Under the pieces are notes generated by a model. That model was not told the DNA's origin. It saw only the letters and a program-made list of their open reading frames with translations, and ran no database searches. Of a DNA stretch of 64,000 nt, positions 53,599 to 62,898 are shown piece after piece (position 1 is the first letter of the stretch; each line of letters starts with the position of its first letter). Location: the NCBI GenBank assembly GCA_016702605.1, contig JADJDQ010000021.1:124001-188000 (forward strand), written 5' to 3'. The DNA is from Candidatus Intricatilinea gracilis. GTDB taxonomy: Bacteria > Pseudomonadota > Gammaproteobacteria > Burkholderiales > Burkholderiaceae_C. The translations under genes were made by a program, and so were the position numbers.

Positions 53599-54525
53599 TC
53601 AGGCCTCGGGTGACATGCCGGACGGCCTGCCGGACGACGAGCCGGGTGAGCTGTCGGACGCCAAGTCGAGCAACACCGCAGGCGAGCGGCGCGGCGGCAG
53701 CCGAGCGAATCCGCTGTTGTCCAGCCTGAGCACCTCGGCTCGCGCCGGGGTGGTGTGGTCGAGATCCCAGTCCGACAACACCAGGCGTTGCCAGACCTGG
53801 CCATCGGTCTGCTCCAGCACATGGCGACCGGGTCGATGGGTGTGGCCGTGCACCAGCGTGTGGGTGCCCGTTGCGCGCAGGCTGGCCAGTGCGGCGGGGT
53901 GATCGACGTCGGCGTACGGTGGCGCGTCGCAGTGCTGATCGTCGCCGCCGCCATCGTGGCAACTCGGGCGGCCGTGTTGCGCCTGCTGACGAGCGGTGCT
54001 GGCCTGGCGCATCTGGCGTGCGATCGACAGACGTTCGGCCAGCGGCTTGGCGAGGAAGGCCTGCCGCCAGGTGTCGCCGCGCACCTGGGCGCGAAACTGC
54101 TGGTATTCGACGTCGGCAAGGCACAACTCGTCTCCGTGGCTGAGCAGCACCTGCTGGCCGCAGAGTGTGAAGCGGGTCGGGTCCGCCAGCGGATGCAGGT
54201 GACAGGCTGCCGCCCAGTCCGCGCCGACGAGGAAGTCGCGGTTGCCCACCATGAACCCGATCCAGCGGGTGGCAGCGATGGCGGCCAGGTCGGCCGAGAA
54301 CGATCGTTCGAAGTCGGCGTCTGCCGGCGCGCGTGTTCGGTCGAGCGGCAGCGCCATGTCGTCGCCGACCCAGGCTTCGAAGATGTCACCGAGCAGCATG
54401 ATGGCATCGGCATCGCTGTGGCGCAGGTGCTCGAGCAGGGCCTCGGCGGTGCGTGGCAACTCGGCGCACAGGTGCAGATCGGCGATGAACTCGACGCTGC
54501 GCCAGCGGGCCGCGTCGAGTGTCAT
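53599..54525 (-). CDS. lpxH: UDP-2,3-diacylglucosamine diphosphatase
   Basis: A metallophosphoesterase removing UMP from UDP-2,3-diacylglucosamine in lipid A synthesis. Motifs: ADLHL, LGDIFEAWVGDD, VGNRDFLVGA, LSHGDELC and VHGHTHRP. At about 308 residues it is longer than the usual 240: it has a His/Asp-rich insertion before the HGHTHRP block and a roughly 45-residue polar C-terminal tail. ATG 54525 is chosen; an upstream TTG at 54555 would overlap ppiB and adds ten residues. Confidence 0.9.
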   Translation of the reverse strand: MTLDAARWRSVEFIADLHLCAELPRTAEALLEHLRHSDADAIMLLGDIFEAWVGDDMALPLDRTRAPADADFERSFSADLAAIAATRWIGFMVGNRDFLVGADWAAACHLHPLADPTRFTLCGQQVLLSHGDELCLADVEYQQFRAQVRGDTWRQAFLAKPLAERLSIARQMRQASTARQQAQHGRPSCHDGGGDDQHCDAPPYADVDHPAALASLRATGTHTLVHGHTHRPGRHVLEQTDGQVWQRLVLSDWDLDHTTPARAEVLRLDNSGFARLPPRRSPAVLLDLASDSSPGSSSGRPSGMSPEA

Positions 54526-54541
54526 CACGCCTGCAGGTCGA

Positions 54542-55048
54542 TCAATCGACGACAACAGCGCGTTCGATCACCACCGGTTCGACCGGCACGTCGTTGTGGC
54601 CGGCCTTGTTGCCGGTCTTGACCTTCTCGATCTGGTCGACGACGTCGGTGCCGGCCACCACCTTGCCGAACACGGCATAGCCCCAGCCCTGCGGTGTCTT
54701 GCTGGCGTGGTTGAGGAAGTTGTTGTCGGTGACGTTGATGAAGAACTGCGCCGTGGCCGAATCCGGAACGTTGGTGCGCGCCATCGCCAGCGTGTACTTG
54801 TTGTTCCTGAGGCCGTTGTCGGCTTCGTTCTTGATGGCCGCGAGGGTGGATTTCTGCTTCATGCCGGCGTCGAAGCCCCCGCCTTGCAGCATGAAACCCT
54901 TGATGACGCGGTGGAAGATCGTGCCGTCGTAGTGGCCCGCCTTCACATAGGCCAGGAAGTTGGCCGCCGAGACGGGCGCCTTGACGTCGTCGAGCTCGAT
55001 GCGGATCAGGCCCGCCGAGGTGTGCAATTCGATCTGAGGTGCAGCCAT
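54542..55048 (-). CDS. ppiB: Peptidyl-prolyl isomerase, cytoplasmic cyclophilin
   Basis: A 168-residue cyclophilin without a signal peptide, matching PpiB. Catalytic and binding residues are in [19 protein letters not shown] and [20 protein letters not shown]. It speeds proline cis-trans isomerisation during folding. It follows the exported cyclophilin gene after a single base and precedes lpxH, all one minus-strand operon. Confidence 0.93.
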   Translation of the reverse strand: MAAPQIELHTSAGLIRIELDDVKAPVSAANFLAYVKAGHYDGTIFHRVIKGFMLQGGGFDAGMKQKSTLAAIKNEADNGLRNNKYTLAMARTNVPDSATAQFFINVTDNNFLNHASKTPQGWGYAVFGKVVAGTDVVDQIEKVKTGNKAGHNDVPVEPVVIERAVVVD

Positions 55049-55049
55049 G

Positions 55050-55613
55050 TCATTTCTCCAGGGTGGCTTTGTTGATGACGACCGGTTCCACCGGCACGTT
55101 GGCGTAGGCGCCCTTGTTGCTGGTCGGCACGCTCTTGATCTTGTCGATCACGTCCATGCCCGACACGACCTTGCCGAACACGGCGTAACCATTGCCGTCC
55201 CGCGAGTTGGCCTTGTCGAGAAAGGCGTTGTCCTTGACGTTGACGAAGAACTGCGCCGTGGCCGAATCGGGCACGCTGGTGCGCGCCATCGCAACCGTGC
55301 CGCGCTGGTTGACCAGGCCGTTGCCGCTTTCGAGCGGGATGGGTGGGCGGGTAGGCTTTTCGTGCAAGGCGGGGCCGAAGCCGCCGCCCTGGATCATGAA
55401 GTTGTTGATGACGCGGTGGAAGACCGTGCCGTCGTAGTGGCCGTCCTTGACGTACTGGACGAAGTTCGCCACCGTCTTGGGCGCCTTGGCGGCGTCGAGT
55501 TCGATGACGATGTCACCCATCGAGGTGGCCAGCTTGACCTTTTGCTGCGCCAGGGCGGCGCTTGCGGCGCACAGGCTCAGGGCCACCAGGGCGGTGGCAC
55601 GTATCCATTTCAT
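55050..55613 (-). CDS. ppiA: Peptidyl-prolyl isomerase, periplasmic cyclophilin
   Basis: A 187-residue cyclophilin with a signal peptide ([20 protein letters not shown], cleavage near residue 22), hence periplasmic. The active-site blocks [20 protein letters not shown] and [20 protein letters not shown] parallel those of the adjacent PpiB. Its ATG overlaps the L,D-transpeptidase stop by four bases, so the two envelope genes are coupled. Confidence 0.92.
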   Translation of the reverse strand: MKWIRATALVALSLCAASAALAQQKVKLATSMGDIVIELDAAKAPKTVANFVQYVKDGHYDGTVFHRVINNFMIQGGGFGPALHEKPTRPPIPLESGNGLVNQRGTVAMARTSVPDSATAQFFVNVKDNAFLDKANSRDGNGYAVFGKVVSGMDVIDKIKSVPTSNKGAYANVPVEPVVINKATLEK

Positions 55614-57898
55614 TCGATCACTCCTTCTGAATAAAGCTTCCAGTGGCCTTGCTCGTGGTTCCAGTACTGGCGGTGTGTCACGCCTTGGCGTGCGCCCTTG
55701 ATGTACTCGGTGAAGGTGACGACCGCCCGATCACCTTCGTCCTGCCACGACAGGACCGAGACCTCACGCAGTTCGCGTTCGCGGGGTCCGCCGCTGGTGA
55801 GTTCGTGTTCGATGGCGCGACGTGACTCGGCCGGTGTGACGTCGCGCAGCCGGTAGCTGGCGCTGTGGTACGACAGCGCGCGGGGCACGTCGGCATGTGA
55901 CCGTGCCAGGCGCCAGCTCTCGAGCACACCGAGCAGTTCGCGCCGCTGCGTGGCCAGTGCTTGCGGCGCCACCCAGTCGAGATGGCGCGCGATCACCACG
56001 GGTGTGTGTTGTGGCGCAAGTTCGCGCCACAGGCGACGCAGATCGTCGTTGGCCAGCACGATGCAGCCGTTGGTCGAGTCCGGCGGCCTGCTGAACTGGC
56101 TCGGTGGTGTGCCGTGCAGCCAGATGTCGGCGCCGGTGCGGCCGTGCCGGCGGTCATGTTCGTTGGGATAGTTGAGCGGCAGGGCGCCGACGCCGTAGAA
56201 ATCGTCGAGGTCACGGGCGTCGAGCCGCCCGCTGATGAAATACACACCCAGCGGCGTACGCAGGTCACCCTCGCGGCGTTTGCCCACACCTTGCCTGCCG
56301 GTGGCGATGTAGTGGCTGCTCACCAGCACCAGACCACTGGCGCGGTTTTCGAGCAGGTACAGGCGCGAATGGGTTGCGTCGACCGCAATCGCGTGGCGTG
56401 TGGTCGACGCCAGCTGCACAAAAGCACTCGGCACCGTCCCTGTGGGCGGCGACGCGCGCAGGGCCTGCAGGCGCTTGACGGCCTCGTGCTGCAGTTGCGA
56501 CAGCGGCGCACTGGCCGATGGCCCCAACGTGGCCGAGCCAGTGCCGAAGCCGTCGAGCGACGCACCTTGCGACAACAGCAGGTCACCGTAGACCAGCTGC
56601 GCGAGCTGGAAGTTGGGGCTGTCGTTCACCAGTGATTCGGCATGGGCCAGCGCGTCGTGCGACTCGGCCGCACCGATCAGGCGGTAGATCTCGATCAGGC
56701 GCGCCTCGGGCGACTGCGGCAGCATGGTCACCGGTGCGCTGTTGCCGCTGTCGTCCTTGGATTCGGCACGCCCGGTGGCGGCACGTGTCTGCAGGGCCGC
56801 CATGGCCAGCACCACCAGCATCGCCACCAGCAGGCTGACGCTGGCGATACGCCCGATGTTGGGCGACAGCACCGAGCCTGCCGCACTGCCGCTGGCGGGT
56901 ACGGCCCCCACCGGCCCGGGCAGCGGCTCGGCCCGGCTGCCAAAGCTCCACCAGGCGGCGCGCACGGCTGGTGGTCGCACGGCTTCGACCGGCTGGCTGT
57001 CTGCGGCGCTGGTGCGTGGCGGCACGTCCGCCGCATTGGCCGCGCTGAGCAGGAAGCCCCGCTCGAAACGCTGGGAATCACCGCCTGGCGCCACGTCTGG
57101 CGCCACCTTTGGCGAGACGTTGCCCGTGCTGCCCGGTGGGGGGGTGATGTCGCCGATCATGGCGTAGCGCTTGTGTGGATCGATGGCCGGGGCCGGTTGT
57201 TGCAGGGCCTGTGCATAGGCCTGGGCAGCGAGTTGAGCGTAGAGCTGGCGCAGGTTGTCGTACGCCATCGCATGGTGAGCGCTGGTTCGCAGGGCACGTT
57301 CGAGGGTCTGACGAGCCAGGGCCATTTGTCCGGTGCGCACGTACATGACAGCCAGATTGTTGTGCGCTTCCACGAGCTGTGGGTAATCAGCTGCAAGCCG
57401 GGCGAAACAGTCGATGGCTTGTGCATCGCGACCCTGCTCGGCAAGCTCGTTGCCGAGCTGGAGTCGCAATGCAGCGTCGCGGCCGACGGCGGGTGGGCCG
57501 GCGTCGGCTGCAAGCTGCTGCTCGACCGGGCCGATCGGCTTGTTCCCGGTGCCGTGATCGGGGGTGTGGTCAGCGGCGGGTTGGGCAGTGGGTTGTGCCG
57601 CGCTGGCGGGGCTGGCGGCCACCGGCGCCACCTGTTTGGCAACTCGGTGCGCCTGGCCGTCGTGTGATCGCACTGCCGGCAGCAGCAACCAGGCCAGCGA
57701 CGTGATCGCCAGCGCCAGCGCGCCCACCATGAGCAGTTGGCCGAGCCAGTGACGCACCAGTTGCATGTTCGGCAGGCCGCGACCCAACCAGGCACGCCGC
57801 ATGTTGCCGGTCGAGCCTGGCAACAATGCAGCTTGACCCGGACGTTTGTCGAGCGTGCGGGGCTGCGGCTTGGCGGTTGAACGCAAGGGCAGGGACAT
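55610..57898 (-). CDS. TPR protein fused to L,D-transpeptidase
   Basis: About 762 residues with two membrane segments ([20 protein letters not shown] near 55; [17 protein letters not shown] near 350). TPR helices (residues about 125-200) lie between them; a second repeat region precedes the YkuD catalytic domain, with HGT, then [13 protein letters not shown] and nucleophile Cys612. A C-terminal SnoaL-like domain ends the protein. It probably crosslinks or remodels peptidoglycan. ATG 57898 lacks a good ribosome site; ATG 58009 is an alternative but lies upstream of the likely transcription start. Confidence 0.75.
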   Translation of the reverse strand: MSLPLRSTAKPQPRTLDKRPGQAALLPGSTGNMRRAWLGRGLPNMQLVRHWLGQLLMVGALALAITSLAWLLLPAVRSHDGQAHRVAKQVAPVAASPASAAQPTAQPAADHTPDHGTGNKPIGPVEQQLAADAGPPAVGRDAALRLQLGNELAEQGRDAQAIDCFARLAADYPQLVEAHNNLAVMYVRTGQMALARQTLERALRTSAHHAMAYDNLRQLYAQLAAQAYAQALQQPAPAIDPHKRYAMIGDITPPPGSTGNVSPKVAPDVAPGGDSQRFERGFLLSAANAADVPPRTSAADSQPVEAVRPPAVRAAWWSFGSRAEPLPGPVGAVPASGSAAGSVLSPNIGRIASVSLLVAMLVVLAMAALQTRAATGRAESKDDSGNSAPVTMLPQSPEARLIEIYRLIGAAESHDALAHAESLVNDSPNFQLAQLVYGDLLLSQGASLDGFGTGSATLGPSASAPLSQLQHEAVKRLQALRASPPTGTVPSAFVQLASTTRHAIAVDATHSRLYLLENRASGLVLVSSHYIATGRQGVGKRREGDLRTPLGVYFISGRLDARDLDDFYGVGALPLNYPNEHDRRHGRTGADIWLHGTPPSQFSRPPDSTNGCIVLANDDLRRLWRELAPQHTPVVIARHLDWVAPQALATQRRELLGVLESWRLARSHADVPRALSYHSASYRLRDVTPAESRRAIEHELTSGGPRERELREVSVLSWQDEGDRAVVTFTEYIKGARQGVTHRQYWNHEQGHWKLYSEGVIE

Positions 57899-58137
57899 CG
57901 AAGGGAGGGCTGTGCGGCGGCAGGACAACGAAGGCGTCGACGAAGGATCGGACGCGCCCGGCAGCGCCGAGGGTGCGGGTCGGCGGCAAGGGTCGACCGC
58001 TATACTCATTTCATTGTAGACGAGGCAGGATATTGAACTGCCCGGGTCCCCGAGCCCTGGTGAGCCTTGGTCATTTCTCCATGATGTGGTGCAGTCGCCG
58101 AGCCGATACGCGCCACCTACCCGCCTCTTTCCCCTAG

Positions 58138-59556
58138 ATGACTTTGCGCATTCACAACAGCCTGACGCGTCGGGTCGAGGACTTCGTGCCACTCGAACCC
58201 GGTCAGGTCCGCATGTATGTCTGCGGCATGACGATTTATGACCTCTGTCATGTCGGCCATGCCCGCATGATGATGGCCTTCGACGTGGTGTATCGCTGGC
58301 TGCGCGCAAGCGGTTACTCGGTGACCTATGTCCGCAACATCACCGACATCGAGGACAAGATCATCAAGCGTGCGCTCGAGCGCGGCATCAGCATCCGCGC
58401 CCTGACCGACGAGATGATTGCCGCCATGCGTGCCGACATCGGTGCGCTGGGCATCGTGCCCCCCACCCACGAGCCGCGCGCCACCGACTACGTGCCACAC
58501 ATGCTCGACCTGATCGGTCGCCTCGAGCAGCGCGGCCTGGCCTATCGTGCCGAAGGTGGCGACGTGAATTTCGCGGTGCGCCGCTTCGAGGGCTACGGCA
58601 AGTTGTCGGGCAAGTCGCTCGACCAACTGCGCGCCGGAGAACGTGTCGCCGTGAGTGACGGCAAGGACGACCCGCTCGACTTCGTGCTCTGGAAGGCAGC
58701 CAAGCCGGACGAACCCGCCGACGCCGTGTTTGCCAGCACCTACGGCCCTGGCCGGCCCGGTTGGCATATCGAGTGTTCGGCCATGAGCTGCGCCGTGCTG
58801 GGCGAGACCTTCGACATCCACGGCGGCGGGTTCGACCTGCAGTTCCCGCATCACGAGAACGAAATTGCCCAAAGCGAAGGTGCGACCGGCCAACCCTTCG
58901 TGCGTTACTGGCTGCACAACGGGTTTCTCAACGTCGACAACGAGAAGATGTCCAAGTCGTTGGGCAACTTCTTCACCATCCGCGACGTGCTGAAAAGCTA
59001 CGACGGCGAGACGGTGCGCTTCTTCATGCTTCGGGTGCATTACCGCAGCCCGTTCAACTTCAGCGACGCGGGTCTGGACGACGCCCGCAACTCGCTTCGC
59101 CGCCTGTACACCGCACTCGATGCCGTGGCATCGCCCGCCGGTGAGGTGGCAGTCGATTGGTCGCAGCCCGCCGCTGCACGGTTCAAGGCGGCGATGGACG
59201 ACGACTTCAACACGCCGCTGGCCGTGGCCGTGTTGTTCGAACTGGCCGGCGACATCCATCGTCTCGATGCCTCGGCGCTCGACGATCGTTTGCGGGTGGC
59301 GGGTCAGCTCAGGTCGCTGGGCGCGGTGCTCGGGTTGCTGCAGCAAGCGCCGCGCGAGTTTCTGCAAGCACCACTGGCGTCGGCCACCGAGCCCACAGGC
59401 CTGGGCGGCGCCGCCATCGACGCCTTGATCGCCGCACGCGCGGCAGCCAAGGCTGCGCGCAACTATGCCGAGGCCGACCGTATCCGTGGCGAACTGACGG
59501 CGCAAGGCATCGTGCTCAAGGACAGCGCGCAAGGCACGACCTGGGTGCGTGCATGA
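58138..59556 (+). CDS. cysS: Cysteinyl-tRNA synthetase
   Basis: A 472-residue class I synthetase charging tRNA-Cys. The zinc-binding Cys29 is in [10 protein letters not shown]; the HIGH motif is HVGH (38-41); the KMSKS loop is [10 protein letters not shown]. Zinc partners lie in [10 protein letters not shown] and [10 protein letters not shown]. Length is normal. It is divergent from the L,D-transpeptidase and overlaps the glycosylase gene by four bases (ATGA), starting the cysS-accA-tilS-lysC run typical of Burkholderiales. Confidence 0.96.
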   Translation: MTLRIHNSLTRRVEDFVPLEPGQVRMYVCGMTIYDLCHVGHARMMMAFDVVYRWLRASGYSVTYVRNITDIEDKIIKRALERGISIRALTDEMIAAMRADIGALGIVPPTHEPRATDYVPHMLDLIGRLEQRGLAYRAEGGDVNFAVRRFEGYGKLSGKSLDQLRAGERVAVSDGKDDPLDFVLWKAAKPDEPADAVFASTYGPGRPGWHIECSAMSCAVLGETFDIHGGGFDLQFPHHENEIAQSEGATGQPFVRYWLHNGFLNVDNEKMSKSLGNFFTIRDVLKSYDGETVRFFMLRVHYRSPFNFSDAGLDDARNSLRRLYTALDAVASPAGEVAVDWSQPAAARFKAAMDDDFNTPLAVAVLFELAGDIHRLDASALDDRLRVAGQLRSLGAVLGLLQQAPREFLQAPLASATEPTGLGGAAIDALIAARAAAKAARNYAEADRIRGELTAQGIVLKDSAQGTTWVRA

Positions 59557-60236
59557 CGGGCAAGAACAACCCGGTGCCCGGCCTGGTGGCGCCGCCTGTC
59601 TTGCTGGTGACGCCAGCGTATTGGGACGAGGCGTGCAAACACCTGACCAAACGCGACCGGGTGCTCAAGAAGCTCATCCCGAGGTTCGGCGAGGCACGCC
59701 TGCAAAGCCGTGGTGATGCGTTCACCACGCTGGCGCGGTCCATCGTCGGGCAGCAGATCTCGGTCAAGGCTGCGCAGTCGGTCTGGCTGCGCTTCATGGC
59801 GTTGTTCGACAACAACCTGCACAGCCTGGTGCCCGGTTCGGTGCTGGCGCTCGAGATCGAGGCCATGCGCGGTGCCGGACTGTCGGCCCGCAAGGTCGAG
59901 TACCTGCGCGACCTGGCGAAACATTTCGCCGACGCTGCGGTGCACGAGGCAGCCTGGTCGGACATGGACGACGAGGCCATCATCGACGAACTCGTCGCCA
60001 TCCGCGGCATCGGCCGCTGGACAGCCGAGATGTTCCTGATCTTCCACCTGATGCGCCCCAACGTGATGCCGCTCGACGACGTCGGCCTCATCAAGGGCAT
60101 CAGCCTGAACTACTTCAGCGGCGAGCCGGTGTCGCGTGCCGAGGCTCGCGAGGTCGGAGAAGCCTGGTCGCCGTACCGCTCGGTGGCCACCTGGTACCTC
60201 TGGCGCAGTCTCGACCCGCTGCCGGTCGAGTATTAG
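59553..60236 (+). CDS. DNA glycosylase, HhH-GPD (AlkA-type)
   Basis: A 227-residue base-excision glycosylase, probably 3-methyladenine DNA glycosylase II. The helix-hairpin-helix is [20 protein letters not shown], followed by the catalytic aspartate region [13 protein letters not shown] (Asp175-176 block). The N-terminal part has [20 protein letters not shown], typical of the fold. It lacks the extra N-terminal domain of E. coli AlkA. Its ATG overlaps the cysS stop. Confidence 0.9.
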   Translation: MTGKNNPVPGLVAPPVLLVTPAYWDEACKHLTKRDRVLKKLIPRFGEARLQSRGDAFTTLARSIVGQQISVKAAQSVWLRFMALFDNNLHSLVPGSVLALEIEAMRGAGLSARKVEYLRDLAKHFADAAVHEAAWSDMDDEAIIDELVAIRGIGRWTAEMFLIFHLMRPNVMPLDDVGLIKGISLNYFSGEPVSRAEAREVGEAWSPYRSVATWYLWRSLDPLPVEY

Positions 60237-60279
60237 ACTGAGCGCCCTCAGGCCCAACCCTCAACCGGATCCAGCCCAA

Positions 60280-61248
60280 ATGAGCAAACGACACTTTCTC
60301 GACTTCGAGACGCCGCTGGCCGAACTCGAAACCAAGATCGAGGAATTGCGCTACGTTCAAAACGAGTCGTCGGTCGATATCTCCGAAGAGATCGACCGCC
60401 TCTCGAAGAAGAGCATGCAGCTGGCCAAGGACATCTACTCGCACCTGACCCCGTGGCAGGTGACGCAGATCGCCCGCCATCCACAGCGCCCCTACACGCT
60501 CGACTACGTCAACGACATCTTCACCGACTTCCAGGAGCTGCACGGTGATCGCTCGTATGCGGACGACCTGTCGATCGTCGGCGGCCTTGCGCGTTTCAAT
60601 GGCCAGGCCTGCATGGTGCTGGGCCACCAGAAGGGCCGCGACACCAAGGAGCGCGCCGCGCGCAACTTCGGCATGGCGCGCCCCGAGGGTTACCGCAAGG
60701 CGCTGCGCCTGATGAAGCTGGCCGAGAAGTTCGGCCTGCCGGTGTTCACCTTCGTCGACACACCCGGCGCCTACCCTGGCATCGGCGCCGAGGAGCGCGG
60801 GCAGTCCGAAGCCATCGGCCGCAACATCTTCGAGATGGCGCAGCTCGAGGTGCCCATCATCGCCACCATCATCGGCGAAGGTGGCTCGGGCGGTGCCCTG
60901 GCCATCAGCGTGGGCGACCAGATGCTGATGCTGCAGTATTCGATCTACTCGGTGATCTCGCCCGAAGGCTGCGCCTCGATCCTGTGGAAGACGGCCGAAC
61001 GCGCTAGCGACGCGGCCGAAGCCCTGGGCATCACCGCGCATCGCCTCAAGGCGTTGGGCCTGGTCGACAAGATCGTCAGCGAGCCGGTGGGCGGCGCGCA
61101 CCGCGACTACAAGCAGATGTCGGCCTACCTCAAGCGCACGCTCAACGACGCGCTGCGGCAGGTCGCCGACCTGAAACCCAAGGACCTGCTGAACCAGCGC
61201 TACGAGCGCCTGCGCCAGTACGGACGCGTCAACGACACACGCGGCTGA
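60280..61248 (+). CDS. accA: Acetyl-CoA carboxylase, carboxyltransferase alpha subunit
   Basis: A 322-residue subunit that with AccD moves the carboxyl group from carboxybiotin to acetyl-CoA, the first step of fatty acid synthesis. Recognisable blocks: [58 protein letters not shown] and [14 protein letters not shown]. Length is normal. It starts 43 bases after the glycosylase gene and lies 37 bases before tilS. Confidence 0.96.
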   Translation: MSKRHFLDFETPLAELETKIEELRYVQNESSVDISEEIDRLSKKSMQLAKDIYSHLTPWQVTQIARHPQRPYTLDYVNDIFTDFQELHGDRSYADDLSIVGGLARFNGQACMVLGHQKGRDTKERAARNFGMARPEGYRKALRLMKLAEKFGLPVFTFVDTPGAYPGIGAEERGQSEAIGRNIFEMAQLEVPIIATIIGEGGSGGALAISVGDQMLMLQYSIYSVISPEGCASILWKTAERASDAAEALGITAHRLKALGLVDKIVSEPVGGAHRDYKQMSAYLKRTLNDALRQVADLKPKDLLNQRYERLRQYGRVNDTRG

Positions 61249-61285
61249 ACACGCTGCCGCTGATGCGGCAATCGAGCCAAGCAAG

Positions 61286-62701
61286 GTGCTGACAGAAGCG
61301 GCCAGCACGCCCGTTGGCGCCGAAAGGCGCGCCTTGGCTGTCGCGTACAGCGGCGGTCGTGATTCCACAGCCTTGCTGCATGCCACCTTGGTGGTGGCTG
61401 ATCGGCTGGGTCTGCGGGTCGTGGCGCTGCATGTTCACCATGGCCTGAGCGCACACGCCGACGAATGGCTGGATCATTGCGAGACGCAATGTGAGTCTTG
61501 GGCGGCGAGTGGTGCACCCGTCGAATTGCGCAGTCGCCGCGTCACGGTCGACCCGGCCGGTTCTGGTGTCGAAGCTGCAGCACGCCATGCACGTTATGCG
61601 GCCCTGGCTCAGATGGCACGCGAGGCTGGATGTGATCTGGTGCTACTGGCGCATCACCGCGACGATCAGGCCGAGACCGTTCTGCTGCAGGCCCTGCGCG
61701 GCGCCGGCATGGCGGGTCTGGCGGCAATGCCCGGATCGATCGAGCGTGATGGCCTGAACTGGGCTCGCCCGTGGCTGAACCGGCCACGCACCGAGATCGA
61801 CAGGTATGTCGCCCAGCATGGTCTGGCCCACATCGACGACGACAGCAACAGTGATTCGAAGTACGCCCGCAACCGCCTGCGCCATGACGTGTGGCCGACA
61901 TTTGGGGCGGCGTTCCCGCAGGCTTCACAAGCACTGACCTCGGTGGCGGCGCATGCCCAGGAGGCGGTCGCCTGTCTTGCGGATCTGGCGGTGGTCGACC
62001 TGCACGCGCTGCGTCGTGAAGGTGGTTTGAATCGATCGGCATTGCTGGTGCTGCCAGTGCATCGGCGCGCCAATGCCCTGCGCCACTGGTTGGCCGAGAC
62101 CTCGGGCGCGCCAGTGCCTGCCAGCCTCTTGCATCGCCTGCTTGCCGAACTCGGTGGTGATCGTCCCGCGCGTTGGCCGCTGGATGCAGACCGCGAAGTG
62201 CGGCTGTACCGTGATGTGATCAGCATCGATCGTGTCGCGATGAAGTCAGACACCGAGCCAGTCATCACATCGGTCGGTGAGTCGGCCGATACGACTTCGG
62301 CGCTTGATGTGTGTGTCACGGCGCCGGGGCGTTTTCACATCGGTGCCTGGCCCGGGCTGTTGAGTGTCGAATCAGTCGATGCTGATGCGCGAGGCGTTGT
62401 CCCGCTGGCCAGCCTGGGGCGCCTGCAGGCTCGGCCGCGCCAGGGGGGCGAGCAGTTCCAGCGTGCGGCCAATACGCCGCCTCGCGCACTCAAGAAGCAG
62501 TACCAGGCGGCCGGTGTGCCGCCCTGGCTGCGTGACGGGCCGTTGCTGTGGTGTGACGGTCATTTGCTGTTTGTGCCGGGACTTGGTGTCGATGCTCGTT
62601 GGCATGCGGTCCATGACTCGGCGACTGGTGTCCCCTGCTGCAGCCTGCGCTGGATCACAAGCGATGGCAGCACCGACGGGCGTCTGCACGCGCACGACTG
62701 A
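61286..62701 (+). CDS. tilS: tRNA(Ile)-lysidine synthase
   Basis: A 471-residue PP-loop enzyme that adds lysine to C34 of tRNA-Ile(CAU), allowing AUA decoding. The ATP-binding motif is AVAYSGGRDSTALLH (Ser22-Ser27), with LLAHHRDDQAETVLLQ and YARNRLRHDVWP further on. The C-terminal third carries the TilS-specific substrate domain (RLQARPRQGGEQFQ). A GTG start at 61286 is used; its ribosome site is weak. Confidence 0.92.
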   Translation: MLTEAASTPVGAERRALAVAYSGGRDSTALLHATLVVADRLGLRVVALHVHHGLSAHADEWLDHCETQCESWAASGAPVELRSRRVTVDPAGSGVEAAARHARYAALAQMAREAGCDLVLLAHHRDDQAETVLLQALRGAGMAGLAAMPGSIERDGLNWARPWLNRPRTEIDRYVAQHGLAHIDDDSNSDSKYARNRLRHDVWPTFGAAFPQASQALTSVAAHAQEAVACLADLAVVDLHALRREGGLNRSALLVLPVHRRANALRHWLAETSGAPVPASLLHRLLAELGGDRPARWPLDADREVRLYRDVISIDRVAMKSDTEPVITSVGESADTTSALDVCVTAPGRFHIGAWPGLLSVESVDADARGVVPLASLGRLQARPRQGGEQFQRAANTPPRALKKQYQAAGVPPWLRDGPLLWCDGHLLFVPGLGVDARWHAVHDSATGVPCCSLRWITSDGSTDGRLHAHD

Positions 62702-62799
62702 CGTCGTGCGCTGCCCGAGGGGGTGTCCACCCCGGGTGTACCGGGCTTGGCTTACGAGGACGTCGAAGACTTACCCGCGCCTCCGGCGTGGTGGCGACG

Positions 62800-62873
62800 C
62801 CAATTCGCCCCAGTTAAACTAGCGGGCTTTTCGGGCACCCGGGCGTCGTCCCACCCACCTCCAATTCGCCCCA
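62800..62873 (+). repeat. 13-base direct repeat upstream of lysC
   Basis: CCAATTCGCCCCA occurs exactly at 62800-62812 and 62861-62873, 61 bases apart start to start. A TAAACT -10-like box lies at 62815-62820 between them. The second copy ends 25 bases before the lysC start. Could be a regulator site or a small duplication. Confidence 0.45.
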
Positions 62874-62898
62874 ACCTTGCGCGCAGCCTGCTGCGCCG

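Noticed and set aside
62710..62745. GGGGTG-TC-CACCCC as a terminator after tilS
   Set aside because: The loop would be only two bases, there is no T-run, and it lies within generally repetitive GC-rich sequence.
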